The notes under the pieces: generated by a model | The model's database searches: none | What the model was told of the DNA's origin: nothing | The model's input: the letters and a program-made list of their open reading frames with translations, nothing else | Part shown: positions 32,988-44,599 of the stretch, piece by piece | Layout: each line of letters begins with the position of its first letter | Position numbering within the stretch: the first letter of the stretch is position 1 | Program-made: the position numbers and the translations under genes | Source of the DNA: Garcia nutans | Taxonomy: Eukaryota > Streptophyta > Magnoliopsida > Malpighiales > Euphorbiaceae | Length of the DNA: 64,000 nt | Direction of reading: 5' to 3' | NCBI GenBank assembly: GCA_947685225.1 | Contig: CANTUV010000053.1 | Coordinates: forward strand, 10,959,501 to 11,023,500

Positions 32988-33107
32988 TGGTGCGATCATA
33001 CCAGCACTAACGCATCGGATCCCATCAGAACTCCGAAGTCAAACGTGCTTGGGAGAGAGTAGTACTGAGATGGGTGACCTCTTGGGAAGTCCTCGTGTTG
33101 CACCCTT
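32988..33107 (+). rRNA. 5S rRNA: 5S rRNA gene, copy 78
   Basis: 120 nt; G1T, C28T, T53C, C67A, C119T. The following unit is short (422 nt). Confidence 0.95.
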
Positions 33108-33409
33108 ATCATTTTTCTTTTTTCGAAAATATTTTTTTTTCAACCACGATCCTTCGCATTTTGGGGCCGGCGGAGTAATAAATCATTTGTTGGCCTTTAG
33201 AGCAACGCGAGTAATATCGCCGATATGGCGTCGCTTGGCTCGTTTGCCCGAATCAGTCTCTCTCTGCAGGATATTTGAGAGCGTTGTTGTGTACGAGCTT
33301 AGGATTGCATCGTAGGAAGAGGGACGAATGAGAAAGAGAATAGGCAAGGGCCATTCACAACGAAGCAGTGAGAGGGAGAGAATAAATTAAATTTCATGTA
33401 GCGCATTAC

Positions 33410-33529
33410 TGGTGCGATCATACCAGCACTATCGCACCGGATCACATCAGAACTCTGAAGTTAAACGTGCTTGGGAGAGAGTAGTACTGAGATGGGTGAC
33501 CTATTGGGAAGTCCTTGTGTTGCACAGCT
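33410..33529 (+). rRNA. 5S rRNA: 5S rRNA gene, copy 79
   Basis: 120 nt; G1T, A23T, C35A, C47T, C67A, C94A, C107T, C117A, C118G. Related to 11663 and 12940; GT at -12. Confidence 0.93.
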
Positions 33530-33834
33530 ATCATTTTTCTTTTTTCGAAAATTTTTTTTTATCAACCACGATCATTTGCAGTGTGGGGCCGGCGGACTAA
33601 TAAATCATTTGTTGGCCTTTTAGAGCAACGCGAGTAATATCGCCGATATGGTGTCGCTTAGCTCGTTTGCCCGAATCAGTATCTTTCTGCAGCAGATTTG
33701 AAAGCGGTGGTGCTTGGGCGAGCTTAGGATGGCATCGTAGGAAGAGGGACGAATGAGAAAGAGAATAGGCAAGGGCCATTCTCAGCGAAGCAGTGAGAGG
33801 GAGAGAATAAATTAAATTTCATGCAGCGCATTAC

Positions 33835-33954
33835 TGGTGCGATCATACCAGCACTAACGCACCGGATCACATCAGAACTTTGAAGTTAAACGTGCTTGGG
33901 CGAGAGTAGTACTGAGATGGGTGTCCTATTGGGAAGTCCTTGTGTTGCACCCCT
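33835..33954 (+). rRNA. 5S rRNA: 5S rRNA gene, copy 80
   Basis: 120 nt; G1T, C35A, C46T, C47T, A90T, C94A, C107T. Related to 12087 and 13364. Confidence 0.94.
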
Positions 33955-34261
33955 ATCATTTTTCTTTTTTCGAAAATATTTTTTTTATCAACCACGATCA
34001 TTTGCAGTTTTGGGCCTGCGGAATAATAAATCATTTGTTGGCCTTTTAGAGCAACGCAAGTAATATCGCCGATATGTCGTCGCTTAGCTCGTTTGCCCGA
34101 ATCAGTATCTTTCTGCAGCAGATTTGAGAGCGGTGGTGCTTGGGCGAGCTTAGGATGGCATCATAGGAAGACGGACGAATGAGAAAGAGAATAGGCAAGC
34201 GCCATTCTCAGCGAAGCAGTGAGAGGGAGAGAATAAATTAAATTTTCTGGCAGCGCATTAC

Positions 34262-34381
34262 GGGTGCGATCATACCAGCACTAACGCACCGGATCCCATC
34301 AGAACTCCGAAGTCAAACGTGCTTGGGCGAGAGTAGTACTGAGATGGGTGACCTCTTGGAAAGTCCTGGTGTTGCACACCT
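34262..34381 (+). rRNA. 5S rRNA: 5S rRNA gene, copy 81
   Basis: 120 nt; T53C, G99A, C107G, C117A. Confidence 0.96.
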
Positions 34382-34688
34382 ATCATTTTTCTTTTTTCGA
34401 AAATATTTTTTTTATCAACCACGATCATTTGCAGTTTTGGGCCTGCGGAATAATAAATCATTTGTTGGCCTTTTAGAGCAACGCAAGTAATATCGCCGAT
34501 ATGTCGTCGCTTAGCTCGTTTGCCCGAATCAGTATCTTTCTGCAGCAGATTTGAGAGCGGTGGTGCTTGGGCGAGCTTAGGATGGCATCATAGGAAGACG
34601 GACGAATGAGAAAGAGAATAGGCAAGCGCCATTCTCAGCGAAGCAGTGAGAGGGAGAGAATAAATTAAATTTTCTGGCAGCGCATGCC

Positions 34689-34808
34689 GTGTGCGATCAT
34701 ACCAGCACTAACGCACCGGATCCCATCAGAACTCCGAAGTTAAACGTGCTTGGGCGAGAGTAGTACTAAAATGGGTGACCTCTTGGGAAGTCCTTGTGTT
34801 GCTCCCCT
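34689..34808 (+). rRNA. 5S rRNA: 5S rRNA gene, copy 82
   Basis: 120 nt; G2T, G80A, G82A, C107T, A115T. Two helix I pairs are affected and box C is altered. Confidence 0.94.
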
Positions 34809-35116
34809 ATCATTTTTCTTTTTTCGAAAATATTTTTTTTTATCAACCACGATCCTTCGCAGTTTGGGGCCGGCGGACTAATAAATCATTTGTTGGCCTT
34901 TTAGAGCAACGCGAGTAATATCGCCGATATGGCGTCGCTTGGCTCGTTTGCCCGAATCAGTATCTTTCTGCAGCAGATTTGAGAGCGGTGGTGCTTGGGC
35001 GAGCTTAGGATGGCATCGTAGGAAGACGGACGAATGAGAAAGAGAATAGGCAAGCGCCATTCTTAGTGAAGCAGTGAGAGGGAGAGAATAAATTAAATTT
35101 TCTGGCAACGCATGAC

Positions 35117-35236
35117 GGGTGCGATCAAACCAGCACTAACGCACCGAATCCCATCAGAACTCCGAAGTTAAACGTGCTTGGGCGAGAGTAGAACTGAGAT
35201 GGGTGACCTCTTGGGAAGTCCTCGTGTTGCACACCT
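35117..35236 (+). rRNA. 5S rRNA: 5S rRNA gene, copy 83
   Basis: 120 nt; T12A, G31A, T76A, C117A. Confidence 0.95.
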
Positions 35237-35540
35237 ATCATTTTTTTTTTCAAAAATATTTTTTTATCAACCGTGATCTTTCGCTGTTTGGGGCCGGTTG
35301 ACTAATAAATCATTTGTTGGCCTTTTAGAGCAACGCGAGTAATATCGCCGATATGGCGTCGCTTGGCTCGTTTGCCAGAATCAGTCACTATCTGCAGCAG
35401 ATTTGAGAGCGTTGGTGCGTGGGCGAGCTTTTGATGGTATCGCAGGAAGAGGGACGAATGAGAAAGAGAATAGGCAAGGGAAATTCTCAGCGAAGCAGTG
35501 AGAGGGAGAGAATAAATTAAATTTTCTGGTAGCACATGAC

Positions 35541-35660
35541 GGGTGCGATCATACCAGCACTAACGCACCGGATCCCATCAGAACTCCGAAGTTAAATGTG
35601 CTTGGGCGAGAGTAGTACTGTGATGGGTGACCTTTTGGGAAGTCCTCGTGTTGCACCCCT
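35541..35660 (+). rRNA. 5S rRNA: 5S rRNA gene, copy 84
   Basis: 120 nt; C57T, A81T, C94T. GT at -12. Confidence 0.96.
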
Positions 35661-35967
35661 ATCATTTTTCTTTTTTCGAAAATATTTTTTTTATCAACAA
35701 CGATCCTTCGCAGTTTGGGGCCGGCGGACTAATAAATCATTTGTTGGCCTTTTAGAGCAACGCGAGTAATATCGCCGATATGGCGTCGCTTGGCTCGTTT
35801 GCCCGAATCAGTCTCTCTCTGCAGCATATTTGGGAGCGTTGTTGTGTGGGCGAGCTTAGGATTGCATCGTAGGAAGAGGGACGAATGAGAAAGAGAATAG
35901 GCAAGGGCCATTCTCAGCGAAGCAGTGAGAGGGAGAGAATAAATTAAATTTTCTGGCAGCGCATTAC

Positions 35968-36087
35968 GGGTGCTATAATACCAGCACTAACGCACCGGAT
36001 TCCATCAGAACTCCGAAGTCAAACGTGCTTGGGCGAGAGTAGTACTGAGCTGGGTGACCTCTTGGGAAGTCCTCGTGTTGCTCCCCA
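35968..36087 (+). rRNA. 5S rRNA: 5S rRNA gene, copy 85
   Basis: 120 nt; G7T, C10A, C34T, T53C, A83C, A115T, T120A. First gene of the 36-47 kb group ending in GCTCCCCA. Confidence 0.94.
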
Positions 36088-36395
36088 ATCATTTTTCTTT
36101 TTTCGAAAATATTTTTTTTTATCAACCACGATCCTTCGCAGTTTGGGGCCGGCGGACTAAAAAATCATTTGTTGGCCTTTTAGAGCAACGCGAGTAATAT
36201 CGCCGATATGGCGTCGCTTGGCTCGTTTACCCGAATCAGTATCTTTCTGCAGCAGATTTGAGAGCGGTGGTGCTTGGGCGAGCTTAGGATGGCATCGTAG
36301 GAAGACGGACGAATGAGAAAGAGAATAGGCAAGCGCCATTCACAGTGAAGCAGTGAGAGGGAGAGAATAAATTAAATTTTCTGGCAGCACATTAC

Positions 36396-36515
36396 GGGTG
36401 CTATCATAGCAGCACTAACGCACCGGATCCTATCAGAACTCTGAAGTTAAACGTTCTTGGGCGAGAGTAGTACTGAGATGGGTGACCTCTTGTGAAGTCC
36501 TCGTGTTGCTCCCCA
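36396..36515 (+). rRNA. 5S rRNA: 5S rRNA gene, copy 86
   Basis: 120 nt; G7T, C14G, C36T, C47T, G60T, G98T, A115T, T120A. Confidence 0.94.
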
Positions 36516-36823
36516 ATCATTTTTCTTTTTTTGAAAATATTTTTTTTTATCAACCACGATCCTTCGCAGTTTGGGGCCGGCGGACTAAAAAATCATTTGT
36601 TTGCCTTTTAGAGCAACGCGAGTAATATCACCGATATGGCGTCGCTTGGTTCGTTTACCCGAATCAGTATCTTTCTGCAGCAGATTTTAGAGCGGTGGTG
36701 CTTGGGCGAGCTTTGGATGGCATCGTAGGAAGAGGGACGAATGAGAAAGAGAATAGGCAAGGGCCATTCTCAGCGAAGCAGTGAGAGGGAGAGAATAAAT
36801 TAAATTTTCTGGCAGCGCATGAC

Positions 36824-36943
36824 GGGTGCGATCATACCAGCACTAACGCACCGTATCCCATCAGAACTTCGAAGATAAACGTGCTTGGGCGAGAGTAGTA
36901 CTGAGATGGGTGACCTCTTGGGAAGTCCTCGTGTTGCACCCCT
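36824..36943 (+). rRNA. 5S rRNA: 5S rRNA gene, copy 87
   Basis: 120 nt; G31T, C46T, T52A. Confidence 0.96.
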
Positions 36944-37248
36944 ATCATTTTTCTTTTTTCGAAAATATTTTTTTTTCAACCACGATCCTTCGCAGTTTGG
37001 GGCCGGCGGACTAATAAATCATTAATTGGCCTTTTAGAGCAACGCGAGTAATATCGCCGATATGGCGTCGCTTGGCTCGTTTGCCCGAATCAGTCTCTCT
37101 CTGCAGGATATTTGAGAGCGTTGTTGTGTGTGCGAGCTAAGGATTGCATCGTAGGAAGAGGGACGAATGAGAAAAAAAATACGCAAGGGCCATTCTCAGC
37201 AAAGCAGTGAGAGGGAGAGAATAAATTAAATTTCATGCAGCACATTAC

Positions 37249-37352
37249 TGGTGCGATCATACCAGCACTAACGCACCGGATCACATCAGAACTCTGAAGT
37301 TAAACGTGCTTGAGATGGGTGACCTCTTGGGAAGTCCTCGTGTTGCACCCCT
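37249..37352 (+). pseudogene. 5S rRNA: 5S rRNA pseudogene, copy 88 (16-nt internal deletion)
   Basis: Only 104 nt long. Gene positions 64-79 are missing between 37311 and 37312, where CGTGCTT runs directly into GAGATGGG. The loss takes the end of box A, the whole intermediate element and the bases just before box C, and removes part of the RNA's third domain. It also has G1T, C35A and C47T. The unit is correspondingly 408 nt. Transcription and ribosome assembly are both unlikely. The flanking T-runs and upstream box are intact. Confidence 0.95.
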
Positions 37353-37656
37353 ATCATTTTTTTTTCGAAAATATTTTTTTTATCAACCACGATCATTTGC
37401 ATTGTGGGGCCGGCGGACTAAAAAATCATTTGTTGGCCTTTTAGAGCAACGCGAGTAATATCGCCGATATGGCGTCGCTTAGCTCGTTTGCCCGAATCAG
37501 TATCTTTCTGCAGCAGATTTGAGAGCGGTGGTGCTTGGGCGAGCTTAGGATGGCATCGTTGGAAGAGGGACGAATGAGAAAGAGAATAGGCAAGGGCCAT
37601 TCTCAGCGAAGCAGTGAGAGGGAGAGAATAAATTAAATTTTCTGGCAGCGCATTAC

Positions 37657-37776
37657 GGGTGCTATCATAGCAGCACTAACGCACCGGATCCCATCAGAAC
37701 TCCGAAGTCAAACGTGCTTGGGCGAGAGTAGTACTGAGATGGGTGACCTCTTGGGAAGTCCTCGTGTTGCTCCCCA
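37657..37776 (+). rRNA. 5S rRNA: 5S rRNA gene, copy 89
   Basis: 120 nt; G7T, C14G, T53C, A115T, T120A. This exact haplotype recurs at 39790, 41497, 44053, 46181 and 46608, and with A11G and G98T at 41924. Confidence 0.95.
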
Positions 37777-38083
37777 ATCATTTTTCTTTTTTCGAAAATA
37801 TTTTTTTTATCAACCACGATCCTTCGCAGTTTGGGGCCGGCGGACTAAAAAATCATTTGCTGGCCTTTTAGAGCAACGCGAGTAATATCGCCGATATGGC
37901 GTCGCTTGGCTCGTTTACCCGAATCAGTATCTTTTTGCAACAGATTTGAGAGCGGTGGTGCTTGGGCGAGCTTAGGATGGCATCGTAGGAAGACGGACGA
38001 ATGAGAAAGAGAATAGGCAAGCGCCATTCACAGGGAAGCAGTGAGAGGGAGAGAATAAATTAAATTTTCTGGCAGTGCATTAC

Positions 38084-38203
38084 GGGTGCTATCATAGCAG
38101 CACTAACGCACCGGATCCCATCAGAACTCCGAAGTTAAACGTGCTTGGGCGAGAGTAGTACTGAGATGGGTGACCTCTTGTGAAGTCCTCGTGTTGCTCC
38201 CCA
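38084..38203 (+). rRNA. 5S rRNA: 5S rRNA gene, copy 90
   Basis: 120 nt; G7T, C14G, G98T, A115T, T120A; T53 retained. Confidence 0.95.
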
Positions 38204-38512
38204 ATCATTTTTCTTTTTTCGAAAATATTTTTTTTTTATCAACCACGATCCTTCGCAGTTTGGGGCCGGCGGACTAAAAAATCATTTGTTAGCCTTTTAG
38301 AGCAACGCGAGTAATATCACCGATATGGCGTCGCTTGGCTCGTTTACCCGAATCAGTATCTGTCTGCAGCAGATTTGAGAGCGGTGGTGCTTGGGCGAGC
38401 TTAGGATGGCATCGTAGGAAGACGGACGAATGAAAAAAAGAATAGGCAAGCGCCATTCTCAGCGAAGCAGTGAGAGGGAGAGAATAAATTAAATTTTCTG
38501 GCAGCGCATGAC

Positions 38513-38632
38513 AGGAGCGATCATACCAGCACTAACGCACCGGATCCCATCAGAACTCCGAAGTTAAACGTTCTTGGGCGAGAGTAGTACTGAGATGGGT
38601 GACCTCTTTGGAAGTACTCGTGTTGCACCCCT
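38513..38632 (+). rRNA. 5S rRNA: 5S rRNA gene, copy 91
   Basis: 120 nt; G1A, T4A, G60T, G97T, C104A. Preceded by the longest unit (429 nt). Confidence 0.95.
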
Positions 38633-38939
38633 ATCATTTTTCTTTTTTCGAAAATATTTTTTTTTTCAACCACGATCTTTCGCAGTTTGGGGCCGGCGGA
38701 CTAATAAATCATTTGTTGGACTTTTAGAGCAACGCGAGTAATATCGCCGATATGGCGTCGCTTGGCTCGTTTGCCCGAATCAGTTTCTCTCTGCAGCAGA
38801 TTTGAGAGCGTTGGTGCGTGGGCGAGCTTTGGATGGCATCGTAGGAAGAGGGACGAATGAGAAAGAGAATAGGCAAGGGCCATTCTCAGCGAAGCAGTGA
38901 GAGGGAGAGAATAAATTAAATTTTCTGACAGCGCATGAC

Positions 38940-39059
38940 GGGTGCGATCATACCAGCACTAACGCACCGTATCCCATCAGAACTCCGAAGATAAACGTGC
39001 TTGGGCGAGAGTAGTACTGAGATGGGTGACCTCTTGGGAAGTCCTCGTGTTGCACCCCT
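38940..39059 (+). rRNA. 5S rRNA: 5S rRNA gene, copy 92
   Basis: 120 nt; G31T, T52A. Same gene at 42778 and 43204. Confidence 0.96.
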
Positions 39060-39365
39060 ATCATTTTTATTTTTTCGAAAATATTTTTTTTTTCAACCAC
39101 GATCCTTCGCAGTTTGGGGCCGGCGGACTAATAAATCATTTGTTGGCCTTTTAGAGCAACGCGAGTAATATCGCCGATATGGCGTCGCTTGGCTCGTTTG
39201 CCCGAATCAGTCTCTCTCTGCAGGATATTTGAGAGCGTTGTTGTGTGTGCGAGCTAAGGATTGCATCGTAAGAAGAGGGACGAATGAGAAAAAAAATACG
39301 CAAGGGCCATTCTCAGCAAAGCAGTGAGAGGGAGAGAATAAATTAAATTTCATGCAGCGCATTAC

Positions 39366-39485
39366 TGGTGCGATCATACCAGCACTAACGCACCGTATCA
39401 CATCAGAACTCTGAAGTTAAACGTGCTTGGGCGAGAGTAGTAATGAGATGGGTGACCTCTTGGGAAGTCCTCGTGTTGCACCCCT
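39366..39485 (+). rRNA. 5S rRNA: 5S rRNA gene, copy 93
   Basis: 120 nt; G1T, G31T, C35A, C47T, C78A. C78A is shared with 43628. Confidence 0.95.
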
Positions 39486-39789
39486 ATCATTTTTTTTTCG
39501 AAAATATTTTTTTTATCAACCGCGATCATTTGCATTGTGGGGCCGGCGGACTAATAAATCATTTGTTGGCCTTTTAGAGCAACGCGAGTAATATCGCCGA
39601 TATGGCGTCGCTTAGCTCGTTTGCCCGAATCAGTATCTTTCTGCAGCAGATTTGAGAGCGGTGGTGCTTGGGCGAGCTTAGGATGGCATCGTAGGAAGAG
39701 GGACGAATGAGAAAGAGAATAGGCAAGGGCCGTTCTCAGCGAAGCAGTGAGAGGGAGAGAATAAATTAAATTTTCTGGCAGCGCATTAC

Positions 39790-39909
39790 GGGTGCTATCA
39801 TAGCAGCACTAACGCACCGGATCCCATCAGAACTCCGAAGTCAAACGTGCTTGGGCGAGAGTAGTACTGAGATGGGTGACCTCTTGGGAAGTCCTCGTGT
39901 TGCTCCCCA
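39790..39909 (+). rRNA. 5S rRNA: 5S rRNA gene, copy 94
   Basis: 120 nt; G7T, C14G, T53C, A115T, T120A. The spacer has GGGGTCGGCGG, shared only with the unit at 44053. Confidence 0.95.
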
Positions 39910-40217
39910 ATCATTTTCCTTTTTTCGAAAATATTTTTTTTATCAACCACGATCCTTCGCAGTTTGGGGTCGGCGGACTAAAAAAATCATTTGTTGGCCT
40001 TTTAGAGCAACGCGAGTAATATCGCTGATATGGCGTCGCTTGGCTTGTTTACCCGAATCAGTATCTTTCTGCAGCAGATTTGAGAGCGGTGTTGCTTGGG
40101 CGAGCTTAGGATGGCATCGTAGGAAGACGGACGAATGAGAAAGAGAATAGGCAAGCGCCATTCTCAGTGAAGCAGTGAGAGGGAGAGAATAAATTAAATT
40201 TTCTGGCAGCGCATGAC

Positions 40218-40337
40218 GGGAGCGATTATACCAGCACTAACACACCGTATCCCATCAGAACTCCGAAGATAAACGTGCTTGGGCGAGAGTAGTACTGAGA
40301 TGGGTGACCTCTTGGGAAGTCCTCGTGTTGCTCCCCA
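40218..40337 (+). rRNA. 5S rRNA: 5S rRNA gene, copy 95
   Basis: 120 nt; T4A, C10T, G25A, G31T, T52A, A115T, T120A. T4A and A115T together restore a pair, so helix I (GGGAGC with GCTCCC) is complete; this is the only copy where I see both. Confidence 0.95.
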
Positions 40338-40645
40338 ATCATTTTTCTTTTTTCGAAAATATTTTTTTTTATCAACCACGATCCTTCGCAGTTTGGGGCC
40401 GGCGGACTAATAAATCATTTGTTGGCCTTTTAGAGCAACGCAAGTAATATCGCCGATATGGCGTCGCTTAGCTCGTTTGCCCGAATCAGTATCTTTCTGC
40501 AGCAGATTTGAGAGCGGTGGTGCTTGGGCGAGCTTAGGATGGCATCATAGGAAGACGGACGAATGAGAAAGAGAATAGGCAAGCGCCATTCTCAGTGAAG
40601 CAGTGAGAGGGAGAGAATAAATTAAAATTTCTGGCAGCAAATGAC

Positions 40646-40765
40646 GGAAGCGATCATACCAGCACTAACGCACCAGATCCCATCAGAACTCCGAAGTTGA
40701 ACGTGCTTGGGCGAGAGTAGTACTGAGATGGGTGACCTCTTTGGAAGTCCTCGTGTTGCACCCCT
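40646..40765 (+). rRNA. 5S rRNA: 5S rRNA gene, copy 96
   Basis: 120 nt; G3A, T4A, G30A, A54G, G97T. Box A reads GTTGAAC. Confidence 0.94.
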
Positions 40766-41072
40766 ATCATTTTTCTTTTTTCGAAAATATTTTTTTTATC
40801 AACCACGATCATTTGCATTGTGGGGCCGGCGGACTAATAAATCATTTGTTGGCCTTTTAGAGCAACGCGAGTAATATCGCCGATATGGCGTCGCTTAGCT
40901 CGTTTGCCCGAATCAGTATCTTTCTGCAGCAGATTTGAGAGCGGTGGTGCTTGGGCGAGCCTAGGATGGCATCGTAGGAAGACGGACGAATGAGAAAGAG
41001 AATAGGAAAGCGCCATTCTCAGTGAAGCTGTGAGAGGGAGAGAATAAATTAAATTTTCTGGCAGCGCATGAC

Positions 41073-41192
41073 GGGTTCGATCATACCAGCACTAACGCAC
41101 CGAATCCCATCAGAACTCTGAAGTTAAACGTGCTTGGGCGAGAGTAGTACTGAGATGGGTGACCTCTTGGGAATTCCTCGTGTTGCACCCCT
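41073..41192 (+). rRNA. 5S rRNA: 5S rRNA gene, copy 97
   Basis: 120 nt; G5T, G31A, C47T, G102T. Counterpart of 45757, 11 units on. Confidence 0.95.
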
Positions 41193-41496
41193 ATCATTTT
41201 TTTTTCGAAAATATTTTTTTTATCAACCACGATCATTTGCATTGTGGGGCCGGCGGACTAATAAATCATTTGTTGGCCTTTTAGAGCAACGCGAGTAATA
41301 TCGCCGATATGGTGTCGCTTAGCTCGTTTGCCCGAATCAGTATCTTTCTGCAGCAGATTTGAGAGCGGTGGTGCTTGGGCGAGCTTAGGATGGTATCGTA
41401 GGAAGAGGGACGAATGAGAAAGAGAATAGGCAAGGGCCATTCTCAGCGAAGCAGTGAGAGGGAGAGAATAAATTAAATTTTCTGGCAGCGCATTAC

Positions 41497-41616
41497 GGGT
41501 GCTATCATAGCAGCACTAACGCACCGGATCCCATCAGAACTCCGAAGTCAAACGTGCTTGGGCGAGAGTAGTACTGAGATGGGTGACCTCTTGGGAAGTC
41601 CTCGTGTTGCTCCCCA
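41497..41616 (+). rRNA. 5S rRNA: 5S rRNA gene, copy 98
   Basis: 120 nt; G7T, C14G, T53C, A115T, T120A. Counterpart of 46181. Confidence 0.95.
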
Positions 41617-41923
41617 ATCATTTTTCTTTTTTCGAAAATATTTTTTTTATCAACCACGATCCTTCGCAGTTTGGGGCCGGCGGACTAAAAAATCATTTGT
41701 TGGCCTTTTAGAGCAACGCGAGTAATATCGCCGATATGGCGTCGCTTGGCTCGTTTACCCGAATCAGTATCTTTCTGCAGCAGATTTGAGAGCGGTGGTG
41801 CTTGGGCGAGCTTAGGATGGCATCGTAGGAAGACGGACGAATGAGAAAGAGAATAGGCAAGCGCCATTCACAGTGAAGCAGTGAGAGGGAGAGAATAAAT
41901 TAAATTTTCTGGCAGCGCATTAC

Positions 41924-42043
41924 GGGTGCTATCGTAGCAGCACTAACGCACCGGATCCCATCAGAACTCCGAAGTCAAACGTGCTTGGGCGAGAGTAGTA
42001 CTGAGATGGGTGACCTCTTGTGAAGTCCTCGTGTTGCTCCCCA
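41924..42043 (+). rRNA. 5S rRNA: 5S rRNA gene, copy 99
   Basis: 120 nt; G7T, A11G, C14G, T53C, G98T, A115T, T120A. Counterpart of 46608. Confidence 0.94.
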
Positions 42044-42351
42044 ATCATTTTTCTTTTTTCGAAAATATTTTTTTTTATCAACCACGATCCTTCGCAGTTT
42101 GGGGCCGGCGGACTAAAAAATCATTTGTTGGCCTTTTAGAGCAACGCGAGTAATATCACCGATATGGCGTCGCTTGGCTCGTTTACCCGAATCAGTATCT
42201 TTCTGCAGCAGATTTGAGAGCGGTGGTGCTTGGGCGAGCTTAGGATGGCATCGTAGGAAGACGGACGAATGAGAAAGAGAATAGGCAAGCGCCATTCTCA
42301 GTGAAGCAGTGAGAGGGAGAGAATAAATTAAATTTTCTGGCAGCGCATGAC

Positions 42352-42471
42352 AGGAGCGATCATACCAGCACTAACGCACCGGATCCCATCTGAACTCCGA
42401 AGTTAAACGTGCTTGGGCGAGAGTAGTACTGAGATGGGTGACCTCTTTGGAAGTCCTCGTGTTGCACCCCT
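42352..42471 (+). rRNA. 5S rRNA: 5S rRNA gene, copy 100
   Basis: 120 nt; G1A, T4A, A40T, G97T. Identical gene at 47035. Confidence 0.95.
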
Positions 42472-42777
42472 ATCATTTTTTTTTTCAAAAATATTTTTTT
42501 TTATCAACCGCGATCTTTCGCAGTTTGGGGCCGGCGGACTAATAAATCATTTGTTGGACTTTTAGAGCAACGCGAGTAATATCTCCGATATGGCGTCGCT
42601 TGGCTCGTTTGCCCGAATCAGTTTCTCTCTGCAGTAGATTTGAGAGCGTTGGTGCGTGGGCGAGCTTTGGATGGCATCGTAGGAAGAGGGACGAATGAGA
42701 AAGAGAATAGGCAAGGGCCATTCTCAGCGAAGCAGTGAGAGGGAGAGAATAAATTAAATTTTCTGGCAGCGCATGAT

Positions 42778-42897
42778 GGGTGCGATCATACCAGCACTAA
42801 CGCACCGTATCCCATCAGAACTCCGAAGATAAACGTGCTTGGGCGAGAGTAGTACTGAGATGGGTGACCTCTTGGGAAGTCCTCGTGTTGCACCCCT
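42778..42897 (+). rRNA. 5S rRNA: 5S rRNA gene, copy 101
   Basis: 120 nt; G31T, T52A; T at -1. Confidence 0.96.
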
Positions 42898-43203
42898 ATC
42901 ATTTTTCTTTTTTCGAAAATATTTTTTTTTCAACCACGATCCTTCGCAGTTTGGGGCCGGCGGACTAATAAATCATTTGTTGGCCTTTTAGAGCAACGCG
43001 AGTAATATCGCCGATATGACGTCGCTTAGCTCGTTTGCCCGAATCTGTATCTTTCTGCAGCAGATTTGAGAGCGGTGGTGCTTGGGCGAGCTTAGGATGG
43101 CATCGTAGGAAGAGGGACGAATGAGAAAGAGAATAGGCAAGGGCCATTCTCAGCGAAGCAGTGAGAGGGAGAGAATAAATTAAATTTTCTGACAGCGCAT
43201 GAC

Positions 43204-43323
43204 GGGTGCGATCATACCAGCACTAACGCACCGTATCCCATCAGAACTCCGAAGATAAACGTGCTTGGGCGAGAGTAGTACTGAGATGGGTGACCTCTTG
43301 GGAAGTCCTCGTGTTGCACCCCT
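43204..43323 (+). rRNA. 5S rRNA: 5S rRNA gene, copy 102
   Basis: 120 nt; G31T, T52A. Preceded by TTTCTGACAGC, as at 38940. Confidence 0.96.
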
Positions 43324-43627
43324 ATCATTTTTCTTTTTTCGAAAATATTTTTTTTCAACCACGATCCTTCGCAGTTTGGGGCCGGCGGACTAATAAATCA
43401 TTTGTTGGCCTTTTAGAGCAACGCGAGTAATATCGCCGATATGGCGTCGCTTGGCTCGTTTGCCCGAATCAGTCTCTCTCTGCAGGATATTTGAGAGCGT
43501 TGTTGTGTGTGCGAGCTTAGGATTGCATCGTAAGAAGAGGGAAGAATGAGAAAAAAAATACGCAAGGGCCATTCTCAGCAAAGCAGTGAAAGGGAGAGAA
43601 TAAATTAAATTTCATGCAGCGCATTAC

Positions 43628-43747
43628 TGGTGCGATCATACCAGCACTAACGCACCGTATCACATCAGAACTCTGAAGTTAAACGTGCTTGGGCGAGAGT
43701 AGTAATGAGATGGGTGACCTCATGGGAAGTCCTCGTGTTGCACCCCT
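43628..43747 (+). rRNA. 5S rRNA: 5S rRNA gene, copy 103
   Basis: 120 nt; G1T, G31T, C35A, C47T, C78A, T95A. Counterpart of 39366, ten units back. Confidence 0.95.
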
Positions 43748-44052
43748 ATCATTTTTTTTTTCGAAAATATTTTTTTTATCAACCACGATCATTTGCATTG
43801 TGGGGCCGGCGGACTAATAAATCATTTGTTGGCCTTTTAGAGCAACGCGAGTAATATCGCCGATATGGCGTCGCTTAGCTCGTTTGCCCGAATCAGTATC
43901 TTTCTGCAGCAGATTTGAGAGCGGTGGTGCTTGGGCGAGCTTAGGATGGCATCGTAGGAAGAGGGACGAATGAGAAAGAGAATAGGCAAGGGCCATTCTC
44001 AGCGAAGCAGTGAGAGGGAGAGAATAAATTAAATTTTCTGGCAGCGCATTAC

Positions 44053-44172
44053 GGGTGCTATCATAGCAGCACTAACGCACCGGATCCCATCAGAACTCCG
44101 AAGTCAAACGTGCTTGGGCGAGAGTAGTACTGAGATGGGTGACCTCTTGGGAAGTCCTCGTGTTGCTCCCCA
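44053..44172 (+). rRNA. 5S rRNA: 5S rRNA gene, copy 104
   Basis: 120 nt; G7T, C14G, T53C, A115T, T120A. Counterpart of 39790. Confidence 0.95.
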
Positions 44173-44479
44173 ATCATTTTCCTTTTTTCGAAAATATTTT
44201 TTTTATTAACCACGATCCTTCGCAGTTTGGGGTCGGCGGACTAAAAAATCATTTGTTGGCCTTTTAGAGCAACGCGAGTAATATCGCTGATATGGCGTCG
44301 CTTGGCTTGTTTACCCGAATCAGTATCTTTCTGCAGCAGATTTGAGAGCGGTGGTGCTTGGGCGAGCTTAGGATGGCATCGTAGGAAGACGGACGAATGA
44401 GAAAGAGAATAGGCAAGCGCCATTCTCAGTGAAGCAGTGAGAGGGAGAGAATAAATTAAATTTTCTGGCAGCGCATGAC

Positions 44480-44599
44480 GGGAGCGATCATACCAGCACT
44501 AACACACCGGATCCCATCAGAACTCCGAAGTCAAACGTGCTTGGGCGAGAGTAGTACTGAGATGGGTGACCTCTTTGGAAGTCCTCGTGTTGCACCCCT
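44480..44599 (+). rRNA. 5S rRNA: 5S rRNA gene, copy 105
   Basis: 120 nt; T4A, G25A, T53C, G97T. Its 5' part matches 40218 but its 3' end does not, so a recombination point probably lies inside the gene. Confidence 0.95.
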
